The notes: generated by a model not told the origin, from the letters alone. A stretch of 64,000 nt of DNA from Chitinophaga niastensis (GCF_003014755.1 NZ_PYAW01000009.1:62001-126000), one strand, 5' to 3'. Shown: positions 1 through 9,461, numbered from the stretch's first letter. Made by a program: numbers and translations.

Positions 1-2
1 TG

Positions 3-2651
3 TTTAATAATCCCTTCGGACTGGATGCACCTGCGCCTGGTGGTCAAACCAATTCGCAGCCTATTTCCCTCGACGCTATTGACCAGATACAGATCAACAT
101 TGCGCCTTATGATGTTACACAATCAGGCTTCACTGGTGCAGGCGTTAACACTGTTACCAAAAGCGGAAGTAATAAGTTCTCAGGTACGGTATATGGCTTT
201 TATCGGAATGATGCATTGTCTGGTAATAAAATAGATGGTCAAAAGTTTACGGTGCCTACGCTGGATCACATACAGGCCGGCTTTTCGCTGGGTGGCGCCA
301 TCAAAAAAAATAAACTGTTTTATTTCATCAACTTCGAATCTGAACAACGTAAAGATGAAGCCAGTCCCTATGTGGCCGGAAATGTTGCCAATGCAGGTGA
401 AATTACCACTTCCCGTGTACAGGAAGATGATCTGAAAGCAGTAAGTGCATTACTGTTTGAACGCTATGGTTATGTAACCGGTCCTTACCAGCATTATGAT
501 CTGAAGCGCAGCAACTATAAGTGGCTGGCTAAACTGGACTGGATTATCAGCAGCAAACATTCGCTTTCCTTTACTTACAATGGAATGGATGCTTCCCAGG
601 AAAAAACAGCGCATCCCAATGCTATCAACCGTCGCGGCCCGGATGCCATCACCTTACAGTTCCGCAACTCCGGTTATCAGATGGTCAACAAGCTGCACTC
701 TTTTGGGCTGGAACTCAAATCCAATTTTAACGATACCTACGCTAACAAGTTCCGTGCAGTATTCACCACCTTCAGGGATAAACGTAATCCTTTCTCTACG
801 CCTTTTCCTGTACTCAATATTACTAAGTATAATGTGCCCTACATAGTAGCCGGTTACGAACCGTTCTCTATTAATAACCGGCTTAACCAGGATGCGTTGC
901 AGTTAACGGATAACTTCAATATTATCCTGCCCAAACACACAATTACGATAGGCGCTTCCTTTGAACAGTTCAAGTTTGGTAATTCATTTAATCTTACCAG
1001 TTTCGGCTTCTCTGTGTTTGCAGGAACAGATATCAATACCTTCCTTACTACTGCAGCAGCCGGTGCCTATGATGGCAGCGTATCGTATGCCAAAAAACGC
1101 GCTGAGGTTGATAAGTGGACCTGGTATTACCTGACCGTAGGTCAGCTCTCTGCCTATGCACAGGATGAATGGAATGTTACCGGCAACCTGAAAATAACAT
1201 ATGGCGTACGGATGGATAAAGCACTTTACTTCCCTTCCAAAGCCAGTTATAATAGTCCTGATATCAACCCGGATGGTACTTATGCCGGCACCAATAAAAC
1301 CGGTTCTCCTACTGTTCCGAATAAAGAGAAACTGGTATTGTTTGATGAAAACGGCAACCCGGTAAAAAACGGCCCTGGCGAGGAGATCGACAATACCCGT
1401 ATGCCTAGTGGTAAAATACTGGTATCTCCCCGTGTAGGTTTTAACTGGGATATCAAAGGTGATAAAACTGTACAGTTACGCGGTGGTACTGGCATCTTCA
1501 CTGGTCGTTTCCCTTTTGTGTGGGTAGGTAATGCTATCGGTAATCCCTTTACCGGTTATTACGACGTAACAGCACGTAATTTCAAATGGCCGCAGATCTG
1601 GCGCTCTAATGTGGGATTAGATTATAAACTGCCCACAGGTACTGTCTTAACTACAGATGTGTCCTATTCAAAAGATTTGAACGCGATGATGGTACGTGAT
1701 TATGGATTAGGAATCCCTACGGGTACACTTAACTCCGGCACCGGCGATACCCGCAGCGTATACCTGGCTGCTGATAAAGGCAACACTTCCACCTATGTGT
1801 TTACCAATACCAAAGTGGGTTATTCTTTCAATACCTCTTTCCAGGCGCAGCAAACTTTCAGGAAAGGCTTCTTCCTGATGCTGGGGTATAACTATCTCAT
1901 TGCAAAAGATGGCAGCTCTATTTCTGCAGAAATTTCCGGTGATGCTTTCGACCGGAATCCGGTGTTGGGCAACGCCAACAAGGCGGTGGAGTCTACGTCC
2001 TTGTATGGAAATACCCACCGCTTTATACTGGCCGGCATTAAGAAATTTAATTATGGCAAGGGTAAATATGCTACTACTATTTCCATGTTCGGCAGTTGGA
2101 CCAGCGGTAACCGTTTCTCTTATGTGTATGGCGGAGATATAAACAACGACGGCTCCGGTGCCAATGACCTCATATACGTGCCTGCACAGGCAGAGATCAG
2201 CAACATGAACTTTGCTCCTTTAACAGATGCCGCAGGTAATACACAAACTGCCGCCGCACAAGGCGCGGCGTTAGAATCCTTTATAGAGCAGGATAAATAC
2301 CTGCGTCATCACCGCGGTCAGTATACCGGCAAATATGCGGGCGTAACACCCTGGTTTAGCCAGGTGGATCTGCGTATACTACAGGATTTTAATTTCCATT
2401 CCAAAGGGAACACGAGTACACTGCAGGTGAGCCTTGATGTTGTGAACCTGGGGAATCTGATCAATAGCGGATGGGGGCTGCGTAAATACGCCAGCACCAC
2501 TGGTTATTATCAGCCGATTACCTACATAGGTAAAGATGGGGGAGGTAAAGCTGTTTACCAGTTTGATCCTTCGCAGAAAGAAACTTTTATTACCAGCCCT
2601 GATTTGCCTTCCAGGTGGCAGTTGCAACTGGGCCTTCGTTATATTTTCTAA
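3..2651 (+). CDS. TonB-dependent receptor, Oar-like (5' end outside window)
   Basis: Outer-membrane beta-barrel receptor that takes up a ligand using TonB energy. The reading frame is already open at base 3, so the N-terminus (signal peptide, carboxypeptidase-like domain, first part of the plug) lies upstream of the window. The visible protein begins in the plug (residues like SGFTGAGVNTVTKSGSNKF, typical of Oar-type receptors) and continues through a long barrel to a C-terminal aromatic strand ending QLGLRYIF. The Oar family is known in Bacteroidota and myxobacteria and is large, about 1000 residues. The ligand cannot be told from sequence. It converges on the next gene with only 7 bases between the stop codons. 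An internal ATG at 216 is not the true start, because clear plug sequence precedes it in frame. Confidence 0.9.
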   Translation, partial: FNNPFGLDAPAPGGQTNSQPISLDAIDQIQINIAPYDVTQSGFTGAGVNTVTKSGSNKFSGTVYGFYRNDALSGNKIDGQKFTVPTLDHIQAGFSLGGAIKKNKLFYFINFESEQRKDEASPYVAGNVANAGEITTSRVQEDDLKAVSALLFERYGYVTGPYQHYDLKRSNYKWLAKLDWIISSKHSLSFTYNGMDASQEKTAHPNAINRRGPDAITLQFRNSGYQMVNKLHSFGLELKSNFNDTYANKFRAVFTTFRDKRNPFSTPFPVLNITKYNVPYIVAGYEPFSINNRLNQDALQLTDNFNIILPKHTITIGASFEQFKFGNSFNLTSFGFSVFAGTDINTFLTTAAAGAYDGSVSYAKKRAEVDKWTWYYLTVGQLSAYAQDEWNVTGNLKITYGVRMDKALYFPSKASYNSPDINPDGTYAGTNKTGSPTVPNKEKLVLFDENGNPVKNGPGEEIDNTRMPSGKILVSPRVGFNWDIKGDKTVQLRGGTGIFTGRFPFVWVGNAIGNPFTGYYDVTARNFKWPQIWRSNVGLDYKLPTGTVLTTDVSYSKDLNAMMVRDYGLGIPTGTLNSGTGDTRSVYLAADKGNTSTYVFTNTKVGYSFNTSFQAQQTFRKGFFLMLGYNYLIAKDGSSISAEISGDAFDRNPVLGNANKAVESTSLYGNTHRFILAGIKKFNYGKGKYATTISMFGSWTSGNRFSYVYGGDINNDGSGANDLIYVPAQAEISNMNFAPLTDAAGNTQTAAAQGAALESFIEQDKYLRHHRGQYTGKYAGVTPWFSQVDLRILQDFNFHSKGNTSTLQVSLDVVNLGNLINSGWGLRKYASTTGYYQPITYIGKDGGGKAVYQFDPSQKETFITSPDLPSRWQLQLGLRYIF

Positions 2652-2658
2652 TATATCT

Positions 2659-5052
2659 TCAGCGCCCGCTTTCAAAATTGCGCAGCAACTGCCTGGTCAA
2701 AGTGAATCTCCGGTGTGGTGCCAATAAAATGGGAGGTGCATCATCCGGCGCTATATTCAATGTATCATCATTGTCTGTAACTAATGTAACGCTATCTGCA
2801 TCTGCGTTAGCTACTGTTACACCAACGGTAGTTTCAAATGATGCTGATCTGCCGTCTACCCGGAAATAGAAACGCATATTGTAGTGTTCTCCGGTGCTGG
2901 CAATCGGTGATAGGCCACCTCCATACGTGGATGGATACGTACCTGTAATTTGCGCAGTTGATTTTTTGGGTATGGTTTTTACTACGCTTGGGGGAGGTGT
3001 ACCACCACCAGGTGAACTGCCCTGTGGTGGTGTGGTTTGTGGTGGGGCAGCTGGTGGTTTCCTGATTTCTCCCTTCAGGGTCCAATTGTTCCAGTATCCA
3101 GACATGGGTACCCTGCTTCCCTGGCAGTTTTCTACCGGTCCGCCCTCAAATTCCAGGATCATGGTTCTCCTCACTTCACCTTGTTGTGCAATACCATGGT
3201 CCTGCATTCCAGGTCTATCTAAGCCTGAATAGGTGCACCCTGCATTTTGTGTAAGCAGGAACACATCCAATGGCCTGGCGATGTGTGATCTGTGACCATA
3301 TTCAGAATTGGCAGATCCGTCGCCATCTTCCTGGTAAAGTGTCTCATCCAGGTATACACCGGGCGTAAGCAGTTTCTTTTTTCTATCAATAGTACCATCC
3401 GCATATTCGATTTCAAAAAAGCCCCTTACATTTTGTTGGAATTCGCCGCAGCTGCAATCGCATCCATCCGTTGCACTTCCTCTGAAAAGGATCGTCATGA
3501 AAAACGCGTTGTCCTTCATCATTAAATGGGGCCACGTTGCGTATACAGGCAGATCGCCGGAAGGCAGGTGTGTCCGTATCACGCAGGCGTGCCTGGCTGG
3601 TTTTTGTTTTTCTTTATCCTTATCTTTTTTGTCCTTGTCATTGTCATCGTCCTCCGGTATGGGCGGTGGAATAGTGGGAGGCGTGCAGACCGATGGTAAT
3701 GCTAAGCACAGGCAAGCTTCCCAGAAGATACCACAAAGTATGATAGGGACCAGTAACAGGCCACCGCCAACAAGTCCGCAGAGGATAGGTGTTTGCGAGC
3801 AATCCCAATCTACTTCAGGCTCCTTCCGTGGTGGCCTTTGTTTCTCAGTAGGTGTTGCAGGCTTCGGACCAGGGTCTCTGTTGGTGTGCTCCTGCTTATG
3901 ATCATCCTTATCTTCATCCTGCTGATTACGTTGCTTTACTTTACTTCCATCCGATACCAGTAAAATATCCACTCTCCTGTTTCGTGATCTGCCGGAAACA
4001 GTTTCATTGGAAACAGCCGGATTATCTTCACCTTCTCCTCTGCTGCTAATCCTTGATCCCAGACGGGTACGCAGAAAACGTCTTACTTCATTGGCCCTTC
4101 TTACTGACAGCGGGTCATTTACCACCGGCTCACCGCTGGAATCAGCATTACCAACCAGTTCTACCCGCCAGTTTTGTGCACGCCTGTCATTGAGTACGAG
4201 GATAATTTCATTCAATAACTGTGTGTGCAAAGTTTTCAGCCGGGAGCTATTGATAGCAAAGTTGAAAAGACTTATTGACAGCGGCTGCATAGATACTTCT
4301 GCTTCTCCCGCAGAAGACTCAGACAATGCGATTTCCTGGTTGCGCGACATCTCTTCTTCACCAGTTCGCTGTATAGATTCAGCCACTGTTCCTGATGCGA
4401 ATACATCCGGTAATTCCTCTTCTGCTGCCTTTCGGTTTATTTTCCTTTTGATGCCTCCCTGTTGTACGGTATGTGTGAGCTCATGTGCCAACAGGTGCTT
4501 ACCACTGTTCGTTTCCGGTGAAAATTTCCCGGCATTGAAATAAATATCATTGCCTACTGTAAAAGCCTGTGCATTTAATTCGCGTGACAGCTGTACAGCA
4601 TAGCTGGCTGTATGAATACGTACATCAGAAAAATCTGAGTCGAAACGATTTTCAAAGAAGTTGCGGGTAGTGCCGGGTAACTTATCTCCATTGCCTCTCG
4701 TAGCTTGTATCTGCGTGGTTACATTGTCGCCGGCTGTTCTCTCTCCGGACATTTCTTTTTTTTGTATGAAAGGAATAAAGGGTTTTAACCTGACTTTGTC
4801 TTCTTCTTCGCAATGCGCGCATTTGCGTTGAAGGAACGATGTATCCGGCATACGCATCACCTTATCCGCCATATTATCTGCTTCCTGCTCCAATGGATCA
4901 TCAGGCGCCCCGACAGAAAGTTTAGGCATAATCATCCATCCATTGGATGCCTGCGTATGGAATTCCAATCTGTCTTCTGTCGGACTGGTTCTTTCTGCGG
5001 TGGCTGAAGAGATGGGGTCCACAGCGGGTTTAACGGCTTCCGGGGTATGCAT
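2659..5052 (-). CDS. DUF4157 (eCIS core-like) / OmpA-like fusion protein with Cys-rich C-terminus
   Basis: Multi-domain protein of about 797 residues; function not known. The N-terminal third carries the DUF4157 signature: a DPLEQEADNMADKVM segment, a CAHCEEE motif near residue 80, then a DVRIHT...GNDIYF...HLLAHELTHTVQQ core at about 126-200, with metalloprotease-like HELTH at about 190-194. DUF4157 is often found in proteins linked to extracellular contractile injection systems or toxins. Residues about 258-365 look like an OmpA/MotB peptidoglycan-binding domain (NADSSGEP, RRANEVRRFL, SRNRRVDI). A charged linker, a hydrophobic stretch with several Cys (about 420-455), a second charged linker and a Cys-rich unknown domain (CDCSC) follow. 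No signal peptide is evident. ATG at 5052 was chosen; an in-frame TTG at 5067 would add five residues. No injection-system genes are nearby. Confidence 0.85.
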   Translation of the reverse strand: MHTPEAVKPAVDPISSATAERTSPTEDRLEFHTQASNGWMIMPKLSVGAPDDPLEQEADNMADKVMRMPDTSFLQRKCAHCEEEDKVRLKPFIPFIQKKEMSGERTAGDNVTTQIQATRGNGDKLPGTTRNFFENRFDSDFSDVRIHTASYAVQLSRELNAQAFTVGNDIYFNAGKFSPETNSGKHLLAHELTHTVQQGGIKRKINRKAAEEELPDVFASGTVAESIQRTGEEEMSRNQEIALSESSAGEAEVSMQPLSISLFNFAINSSRLKTLHTQLLNEIILVLNDRRAQNWRVELVGNADSSGEPVVNDPLSVRRANEVRRFLRTRLGSRISSRGEGEDNPAVSNETVSGRSRNRRVDILLVSDGSKVKQRNQQDEDKDDHKQEHTNRDPGPKPATPTEKQRPPRKEPEVDWDCSQTPILCGLVGGGLLLVPIILCGIFWEACLCLALPSVCTPPTIPPPIPEDDDNDKDKKDKDKEKQKPARHACVIRTHLPSGDLPVYATWPHLMMKDNAFFMTILFRGSATDGCDCSCGEFQQNVRGFFEIEYADGTIDRKKKLLTPGVYLDETLYQEDGDGSANSEYGHRSHIARPLDVFLLTQNAGCTYSGLDRPGMQDHGIAQQGEVRRTMILEFEGGPVENCQGSRVPMSGYWNNWTLKGEIRKPPAAPPQTTPPQGSSPGGGTPPPSVVKTIPKKSTAQITGTYPSTYGGGLSPIASTGEHYNMRFYFRVDGRSASFETTVGVTVANADADSVTLVTDNDDTLNIAPDDAPPILLAPHRRFTLTRQLLRNFESGR

Positions 5053-5470
5053 GGGGTTTTGGATCAAACATTAAAATAAACAGCTGCTACTGTTTGCGTC
5101 ATCATTATAATCTGTTGTAGAAAATATCAAGAGAAGTTCCGGGGTTCGTATACACTAATAAGCGTGTCCTATTTATAACAGTATAGGTTAAGTTAAACAA
5201 AAATTATGAATTATCAAAATGAAGATAACAGGTTTTAGTGCAGGGAACCTGTCCGTTATCTCCCAAAGAAAAAATTTCTAAAAAAAATCTATTCCGGAGG
5301 GTAAAAACAGCAAACCGCTGTATATACTTATTAATGACAACATAGAAAATAACCAAAACCTTATCATACTGCAACCACATTGGAATGCAGGAGGGGATTA
5401 TTTGCCCGTAAAACGCTATTTAAAAACAAACCCAATTAAAACCCAATCATTTAAACCAAAAAAGTACTTT
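5053..5470. other. Divergent intergenic region
   Basis: About 420 bases separate the divergently transcribed DUF4157 and Omp28-like genes, so both promoters should lie here. The sequence is AT-rich with one clear stem-loop (listed separately). I found no exact TAnnTTTG box. An in-frame TTG at 5402 would extend the Omp28-like protein by 23 residues, but that extension precedes a normal lipoprotein signal peptide and is unlikely to be translated. Confidence 0.5.
5224..5260. promoter_or_regulatory. Stem-loop upstream of the Omp28-like gene
   Basis: ACAGGTT (5228-5234) and AACCTGT (5246-5252) are perfect inverted repeats around an 11-base loop. Outer GATA (5224-5227) and TATC (5257-5260) can also pair across a small bulge. 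No T-tract follows on either strand, so it does not look like a terminator. It could be an operator or part of a structured 5' leader. Confidence 0.4.
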
Positions 5471-6409
5471 ATGCAATCAAAATCCATTCATTGCCTGTCA
5501 GGTATTACGCTGATATTAGGCATCATGTTCATTACTGCGTGCACCAAAAAAGACAATACGAATCCTCCCGGTGGCGGCGGCGGAGATTCCACTAAGCCCA
5601 ATATAGAAACAGGTGCACCTGAAACGTATACAAAGAAAGTTTTAGTAGAAGAATTTACCGGCACCTGGTGTGGCTGGTGTCCGCGCATGCCCGTGCTATT
5701 GGAGAAGCTGCATCAAAAATATCCTAACCTGATTGTATCTGCCTTTCATGGCATTGACACATTTGATATCGGAAAGGAGGTGAGATCAGTGATTGAAGAT
5801 AAACTGGGCGTACAAGGTTATCCCACCAGCAAGTTGGAAAGGGTAACTGATCTCGACTGGTACGATAATAATAACAATATCAGTTTCGGTCAGGCAGATT
5901 CTCTGGTTAATACCTACATGAAGAAGGCAGCCGTGCTGGGTCTGGGTATTAACAGTACTATCAGTGGAAACATACTCAATATAACTGTAAAAGTAGGTAT
6001 GGGACAGGCACTGAACATTGCTAAAGCAAAAGTGATGGTATATGTTGTGGAAGACGGGCTGACAGGCCCACGGCAAACCAATTATTATTCTGATGACCAG
6101 GTGAAAAATGATTATAAGAATGATCCTGATCTTGGTGCGTTAACCCTGTTGCCACATTACATTACAGGATACACTTATAACCATGTGGTAAGAAAGGTTT
6201 TAACAGATGCGAAAGGTGATGAAATACCTGCTGCCTATAAAATAAAGGGTGCTGTTTTTTCAAAAGATTACAGCATTGACATCAGCAAGTATAAGGCTGC
6301 CAATTGCCATCTCATTGCACTGGTATACGGACAGGATGATGAAGGCAAACTGGTGGATACCTTCAACACACAAGTAGTAGTTGCCGGACAATCGCAAAAA
6401 TTTGATTGA
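5471..6409 (+). CDS. Omp28-related thioredoxin-fold lipoprotein
   Basis: Secreted lipoprotein of 312 residues. The signal peptide ends in a lipobox (MFITAC), so Cys 24 or so should be lipidated. A Gly-rich linker precedes a thioredoxin-like domain with the redox motif C67-G-W-C70 (GTWCGWCPRMP). The C-terminal half is a beta-rich domain of the Omp28 type. Omp28 family members are Bacteroidota outer-membrane lipoproteins of unclear role; the CxxC suggests thiol-disulfide exchange at the cell surface or periplasm. ATG 5471 is chosen because it directly precedes the signal peptide. It is followed by a TlpA-like thioredoxin and a DUF6029 barrel, which suggests a three-gene envelope redox module. 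A strong stem-loop lies between it and the next gene. Confidence 0.88.
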   Translation: MQSKSIHCLSGITLILGIMFITACTKKDNTNPPGGGGGDSTKPNIETGAPETYTKKVLVEEFTGTWCGWCPRMPVLLEKLHQKYPNLIVSAFHGIDTFDIGKEVRSVIEDKLGVQGYPTSKLERVTDLDWYDNNNNISFGQADSLVNTYMKKAAVLGLGINSTISGNILNITVKVGMGQALNIAKAKVMVYVVEDGLTGPRQTNYYSDDQVKNDYKNDPDLGALTLLPHYITGYTYNHVVRKVLTDAKGDEIPAAYKIKGAVFSKDYSIDISKYKAANCHLIALVYGQDDEGKLVDTFNTQVVVAGQSQKFD

Positions 6410-6449
6410 TAAAATACCTGTATCTGTACTGTAGCATAGTATACCGATA

Positions 6450-6516
6450 TACTCCGGTGACCATTATCTGTAAACCCGTCTTTCAAGAGGATAGTAGTGC
6501 AATGGTTGCCGGAGTA
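6450..6516 (+). promoter_or_regulatory. Long stem-loop between Omp28-like and tlpA-like genes
   Basis: Bases 6450-6465 and 6501-6516 pair over 16 positions as RNA: 14 Watson-Crick pairs plus two adjacent G-U wobbles in the middle, enclosing a 35-base loop. No clean U-tract follows (ATTATTGTATT). It may uncouple expression of the lipoprotein from the downstream pair, by partial termination, processing or mRNA stabilisation. Confidence 0.55.
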
Positions 6517-6539
6517 ATTATTGTATTAAAACAAATAAA

Positions 6540-7064
6540 ATGAAAAAGAAACCGGCATTGATTTATAGGATGGCTGCAGCACTTATCTGCTTCAGTTTAT
6601 CAACTGCTGTTGCACAGGAAAATAAAAGTCAGCAAAAGCTGCCCAATGTACAGGTAAAAGATCTGGAAGGAAAACTGGTGAACGTCAGCACTTTTTCCAA
6701 TAACGGCAAACCGGTGATCATCAGTTTCTGGGCCACCTGGTGCAAGCCATGTATCTCCGAGCTGGAATCTATTGCCGATGACTATGATAACTGGAAGAAA
6801 ACGACTGGAGTAAAGCTGATCGCTATCTCCATTGATGATGCAAGGACCAGTGCCGGCATAAAATCACTGGTGTCCTCACGTGGATGGCAATACGAAGTGT
6901 ATAATGATTATAATAAAGAGCTGTACCGGGCACTGGGCATCGCCAATGTGCCGTACACCGTTATACTCAATGGCGATGGGGCAGTAGTGGAAAGGCATGC
7001 CGGTTATAATCCCGGAGATGAATATCATTTACTGGAAGCAGTAAAAAAAATATCGGGATTATGA
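6540..7064 (+). CDS. TlpA-like thioredoxin family protein
   Basis: Periplasmic thiol-disulfide oxidoreductase of 174 residues. A signal peptide (residues 1 to about 25, cleavage after AVAQ) leads into a TlpA/AhpC-TSA-type thioredoxin fold with active site W-C68-K-P-C71, in the context SFWATWCKPC. Later landmarks are the cis-Pro region (NVPYTVIL) and the final helix. The length suits a minimal TlpA/ResA protein. Such proteins reduce specific cysteine pairs outside the cytoplasm. The stop overlaps the next start by four bases (ATGA), so it is translationally coupled to the DUF6029 gene. Its likely partner is the upstream CxxC lipoprotein or the barrel, which is inference from gene order. Confidence 0.9.
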   Translation: MKKKPALIYRMAAALICFSLSTAVAQENKSQQKLPNVQVKDLEGKLVNVSTFSNNGKPVIISFWATWCKPCISELESIADDYDNWKKTTGVKLIAISIDDARTSAGIKSLVSSRGWQYEVYNDYNKELYRALGIANVPYTVILNGDGAVVERHAGYNPGDEYHLLEAVKKISGL

Positions 7065-8662
7065 AGAAAATGATATTTATCGTCATCACAATAACAGGGA
7101 TCAGTCATATTTCATTGGCACAGGAAATACCCGGAAAATTAAGTGGCGGGCTGGAATCAAACAATCAATATTATGTTGATGATAAAGCAACCCAGGCAAA
7201 AGCACCCCGTGATAAAATAGCGACCAACAGCTACTTTACACTTAATTATACACTGAAAAATTTTTATGCCGGTATTCAGCTGGAATCCTATTTATCGGCG
7301 CTGATGGGATACCCGGAAGGACTCAAAGGGACGAAGCTTACGCACCGATTTGCCGGGTACCGGACAGATAAAATAGATATTACTGCCGGTAATTTTTATG
7401 AGCAATATGGTAATGGACTCATCTTCCGTTCTTATGAAGAACGGCAGCTCGGAATAGATAATATGATGGACGGTGTAAATGTGCGCTTCACTCCCTTAAA
7501 AAGTATCCGCTTCAAAGCATCCTATGGTTTACAGCGCGTACTGATGGATAACGGGGAAGGTATCGTGCGTGGTGCAGACCTGGAGCTGGACCCGCTTGAT
7601 CTGTTGAAAATAAAACATAACTGGGGTCTTACAATAGGTGGTAGTGTAGTGAATCGTTATCAGAAATATACCGGGCCTGATGATGTTTTTCCTCCGGAAG
7701 TAAATGCGTATTCAGCCAGGTTTGGATTAACGCATGCACATTACGATCTGAATATGGAATATGTAAGCAAAAGCGCTGATCCGACGGACCTCAACAAGAA
7801 TATCTTTAAAAAAGGATCGGTGTTATACATTAATCAGACCATCACCACCAATAAGGGCCTGAGCATGGATATTGCTTTCCGCAGGATGGAGAGCATGGAT
7901 TTCAGGACAGACAGGACCCAAAAGGATAACATTGCAGTGGTGAATTACCTGCCCGCACTAACAAAGTTGTATACCTATTCTTTACCTAATCTGTATCCTT
8001 ATGCAGCGCAGTCAATGGGCGAAATAGGGGGGAAGGCAGATATATATTATCACTTCAAAAGAGGAAGTACATTAGGAGGCCGCTATGGTACCAAGCTTTC
8101 GCTGACTGCTTCCCTGTATCGTAATTTGGATACGGTCAGATTAAAATCAAAAGAAGGATTCAGGTCTGCATTCTGGAGGTTCGGACCAACAGCATTATAC
8201 AATGATGTAAATATCAGCATGGAAAGAAGATGGTCACCGCAGATAAAAACAATCTTTTCTTACATGAACCTTAATTACAATCAGGGTTATATACAGGGGC
8301 CCGGATATGGAATGGTGAACGCTAATATGGCTATTGCAGATGTGTTGCTGAACTTTGACAGGAAAAATGCATTGCGCGTAGAATTGCAGCATTTATGGAC
8401 AGTGGATGATGAAAAAAACTGGGCAGCTGCTTTGCTGGAATACAGTTATGCACCTGGCTGGTCATGCTTTGCTGGTGATATGCTCAATTACCAATCAAAG
8501 AAGATCCACTATTTCAGTGTGGGCGGCGCCTATAATTATAAAGCGGCACGCGTGTCGCTGAGCTATGGCAGGCAACGTGCAGGATTATTGTGCGTGGGCG
8601 GTATTTGCAGAATGGTGCCGGCGTACAGTGGTGCAAGTTTATCATTCACTTACAATTTCTAA
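7061..8662 (+). CDS. DUF6029 family outer-membrane beta-barrel protein
   Basis: Protein of 533 residues with a signal peptide (cleavage after SLAQ, about residue 20) and no hydrophobic helices afterwards. The mature part alternates polar and aromatic residues as in transmembrane beta-strands and ends in SFTYNF, with a C-terminal Phe as in outer-membrane barrels. The N-terminal GGLESNNQYYVDD and ITAGNFYEQYGNG stretches match my recollection of DUF6029. The function of this family is unknown. It overlaps the tlpA-like gene and follows the Omp28-like gene. The same three families side by side suggest that this barrel is a porin or assembly partner for the redox lipoproteins. Confidence 0.8.
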   Translation: MKKMIFIVITITGISHISLAQEIPGKLSGGLESNNQYYVDDKATQAKAPRDKIATNSYFTLNYTLKNFYAGIQLESYLSALMGYPEGLKGTKLTHRFAGYRTDKIDITAGNFYEQYGNGLIFRSYEERQLGIDNMMDGVNVRFTPLKSIRFKASYGLQRVLMDNGEGIVRGADLELDPLDLLKIKHNWGLTIGGSVVNRYQKYTGPDDVFPPEVNAYSARFGLTHAHYDLNMEYVSKSADPTDLNKNIFKKGSVLYINQTITTNKGLSMDIAFRRMESMDFRTDRTQKDNIAVVNYLPALTKLYTYSLPNLYPYAAQSMGEIGGKADIYYHFKRGSTLGGRYGTKLSLTASLYRNLDTVRLKSKEGFRSAFWRFGPTALYNDVNISMERRWSPQIKTIFSYMNLNYNQGYIQGPGYGMVNANMAIADVLLNFDRKNALRVELQHLWTVDDEKNWAAALLEYSYAPGWSCFAGDMLNYQSKKIHYFSVGGAYNYKAARVSLSYGRQRAGLLCVGGICRMVPAYSGASLSFTYNF

Positions 8663-8752
8663 ATGGCAATGCTCCTGCCAAGGTGTTGTTAATTATTTCC
8701 ATTAATCGTATTAACCAACCAGGATTAAAGTTGTTGTTTACATTATGAGAAA

Positions 8753-8776
8753 AATCGCGGGTATTATCCCGCGATT
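8753..8776 (+). terminator. Terminator hairpin after the DUF6029 gene
   Basis: Perfect 9-base-pair stem AATCGCGGG / CCCGCGATT around a TATTAT loop, 90 bases after the stop codon. The downstream sequence is T-rich (ACTACTTTATATTT) rather than a pure T run. Confidence 0.7.
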
Positions 8777-8867
8777 ACTACTTTATATTTATACTTGCCA
8801 TGTATATCTTTTTTAATTTATTATTAATTATTATGATTGTATATTAGAGAAGAATCACTTTTAATTA

Positions 8868-9461
8868 ATGGAGAACAATGGAATCAACGAAGATCAGGAG
8901 CGTTGGCTTGCTTTTCAAACGGGCGATAAAGATGCTTTAGCATATTTCTTCAATACGTTCATTGGAAGCCTATACAACTATGGTTTAAAGTTTACACAGG
9001 ATGAAGATATTATTGAGGATACCATACAAGATCTCTTTATCCGTTTGTGGACCACCAGGAAGAGGTTGTCCATGCCCGCTTCTGTCAGAAATTATTTATT
9101 CAAGGCATTCCGTAACCTGCTTTTTAGAAAGCTTTCAAAGTTGCAGAAAACGTCAAAGTATGAATCGGAATATATCTTTTTGGATGTAGAGCTTTCTGCA
9201 GAAACAAATCACATCAATGCAGAACAGCAACTCATCAGGGATAAGCGTTTGGAAAATGCGCTGCAGCAGCTTCCTCACCGCCAGAAAGAGGCCATTTATC
9301 TGCGTTTCTATGAAAATGCATCTTATGAAGAGATTGCACAGATTATGGGGACCACTGTAAAGGCTTGTTATAAAAATGTTTTCAGGGCATTAAGTTATCT
9401 CCGCGAAACACTTATTACCGTGATTACCTACCTTTTCTTTCGCTTGTTTTTCCTGAATTAA
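8868..9461 (+). CDS. ECF-type RNA polymerase sigma-70 factor
   Basis: Sigma factor of 197 residues with region 2 (YFFNTFIGSLYNYGLKFT..DIIEDTIQDLFIRLWTTR, about 25-65) and region 4 (QLPHRQKEAIYLRFYENASYEEIAQIMG, about 135-165, with the helix-turn-helix). This is the common Bacteroidota ECF group paired with FecR anti-sigma factors and SusC receptors that carry an STN signalling domain. A fecR gene starts five bases after the stop, and a SusC gene with an STN domain follows. It should therefore switch on the downstream susCD operon when the substrate is bound. The hydrophobic C-terminal tail (TVITYLFFRLFFLN) is common in this group. Confidence 0.93.
   Translation: MENNGINEDQERWLAFQTGDKDALAYFFNTFIGSLYNYGLKFTQDEDIIEDTIQDLFIRLWTTRKRLSMPASVRNYLFKAFRNLLFRKLSKLQKTSKYESEYIFLDVELSAETNHINAEQQLIRDKRLENALQQLPHRQKEAIYLRFYENASYEEIAQIMGTTVKACYKNVFRALSYLRETLITVITYLFFRLFFLN

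Noticed and set aside
4007..4543. Open frame of 178 codons on the plus strand
   Set aside because: Antisense shadow of the DUF4157/OmpA-like gene, whose motifs are on the minus strand.
2659..5052. Part of a contractile injection system locus
   Set aside because: DUF4157 is suggestive, but no sheath, tube, baseplate or ATPase genes occur in the window.
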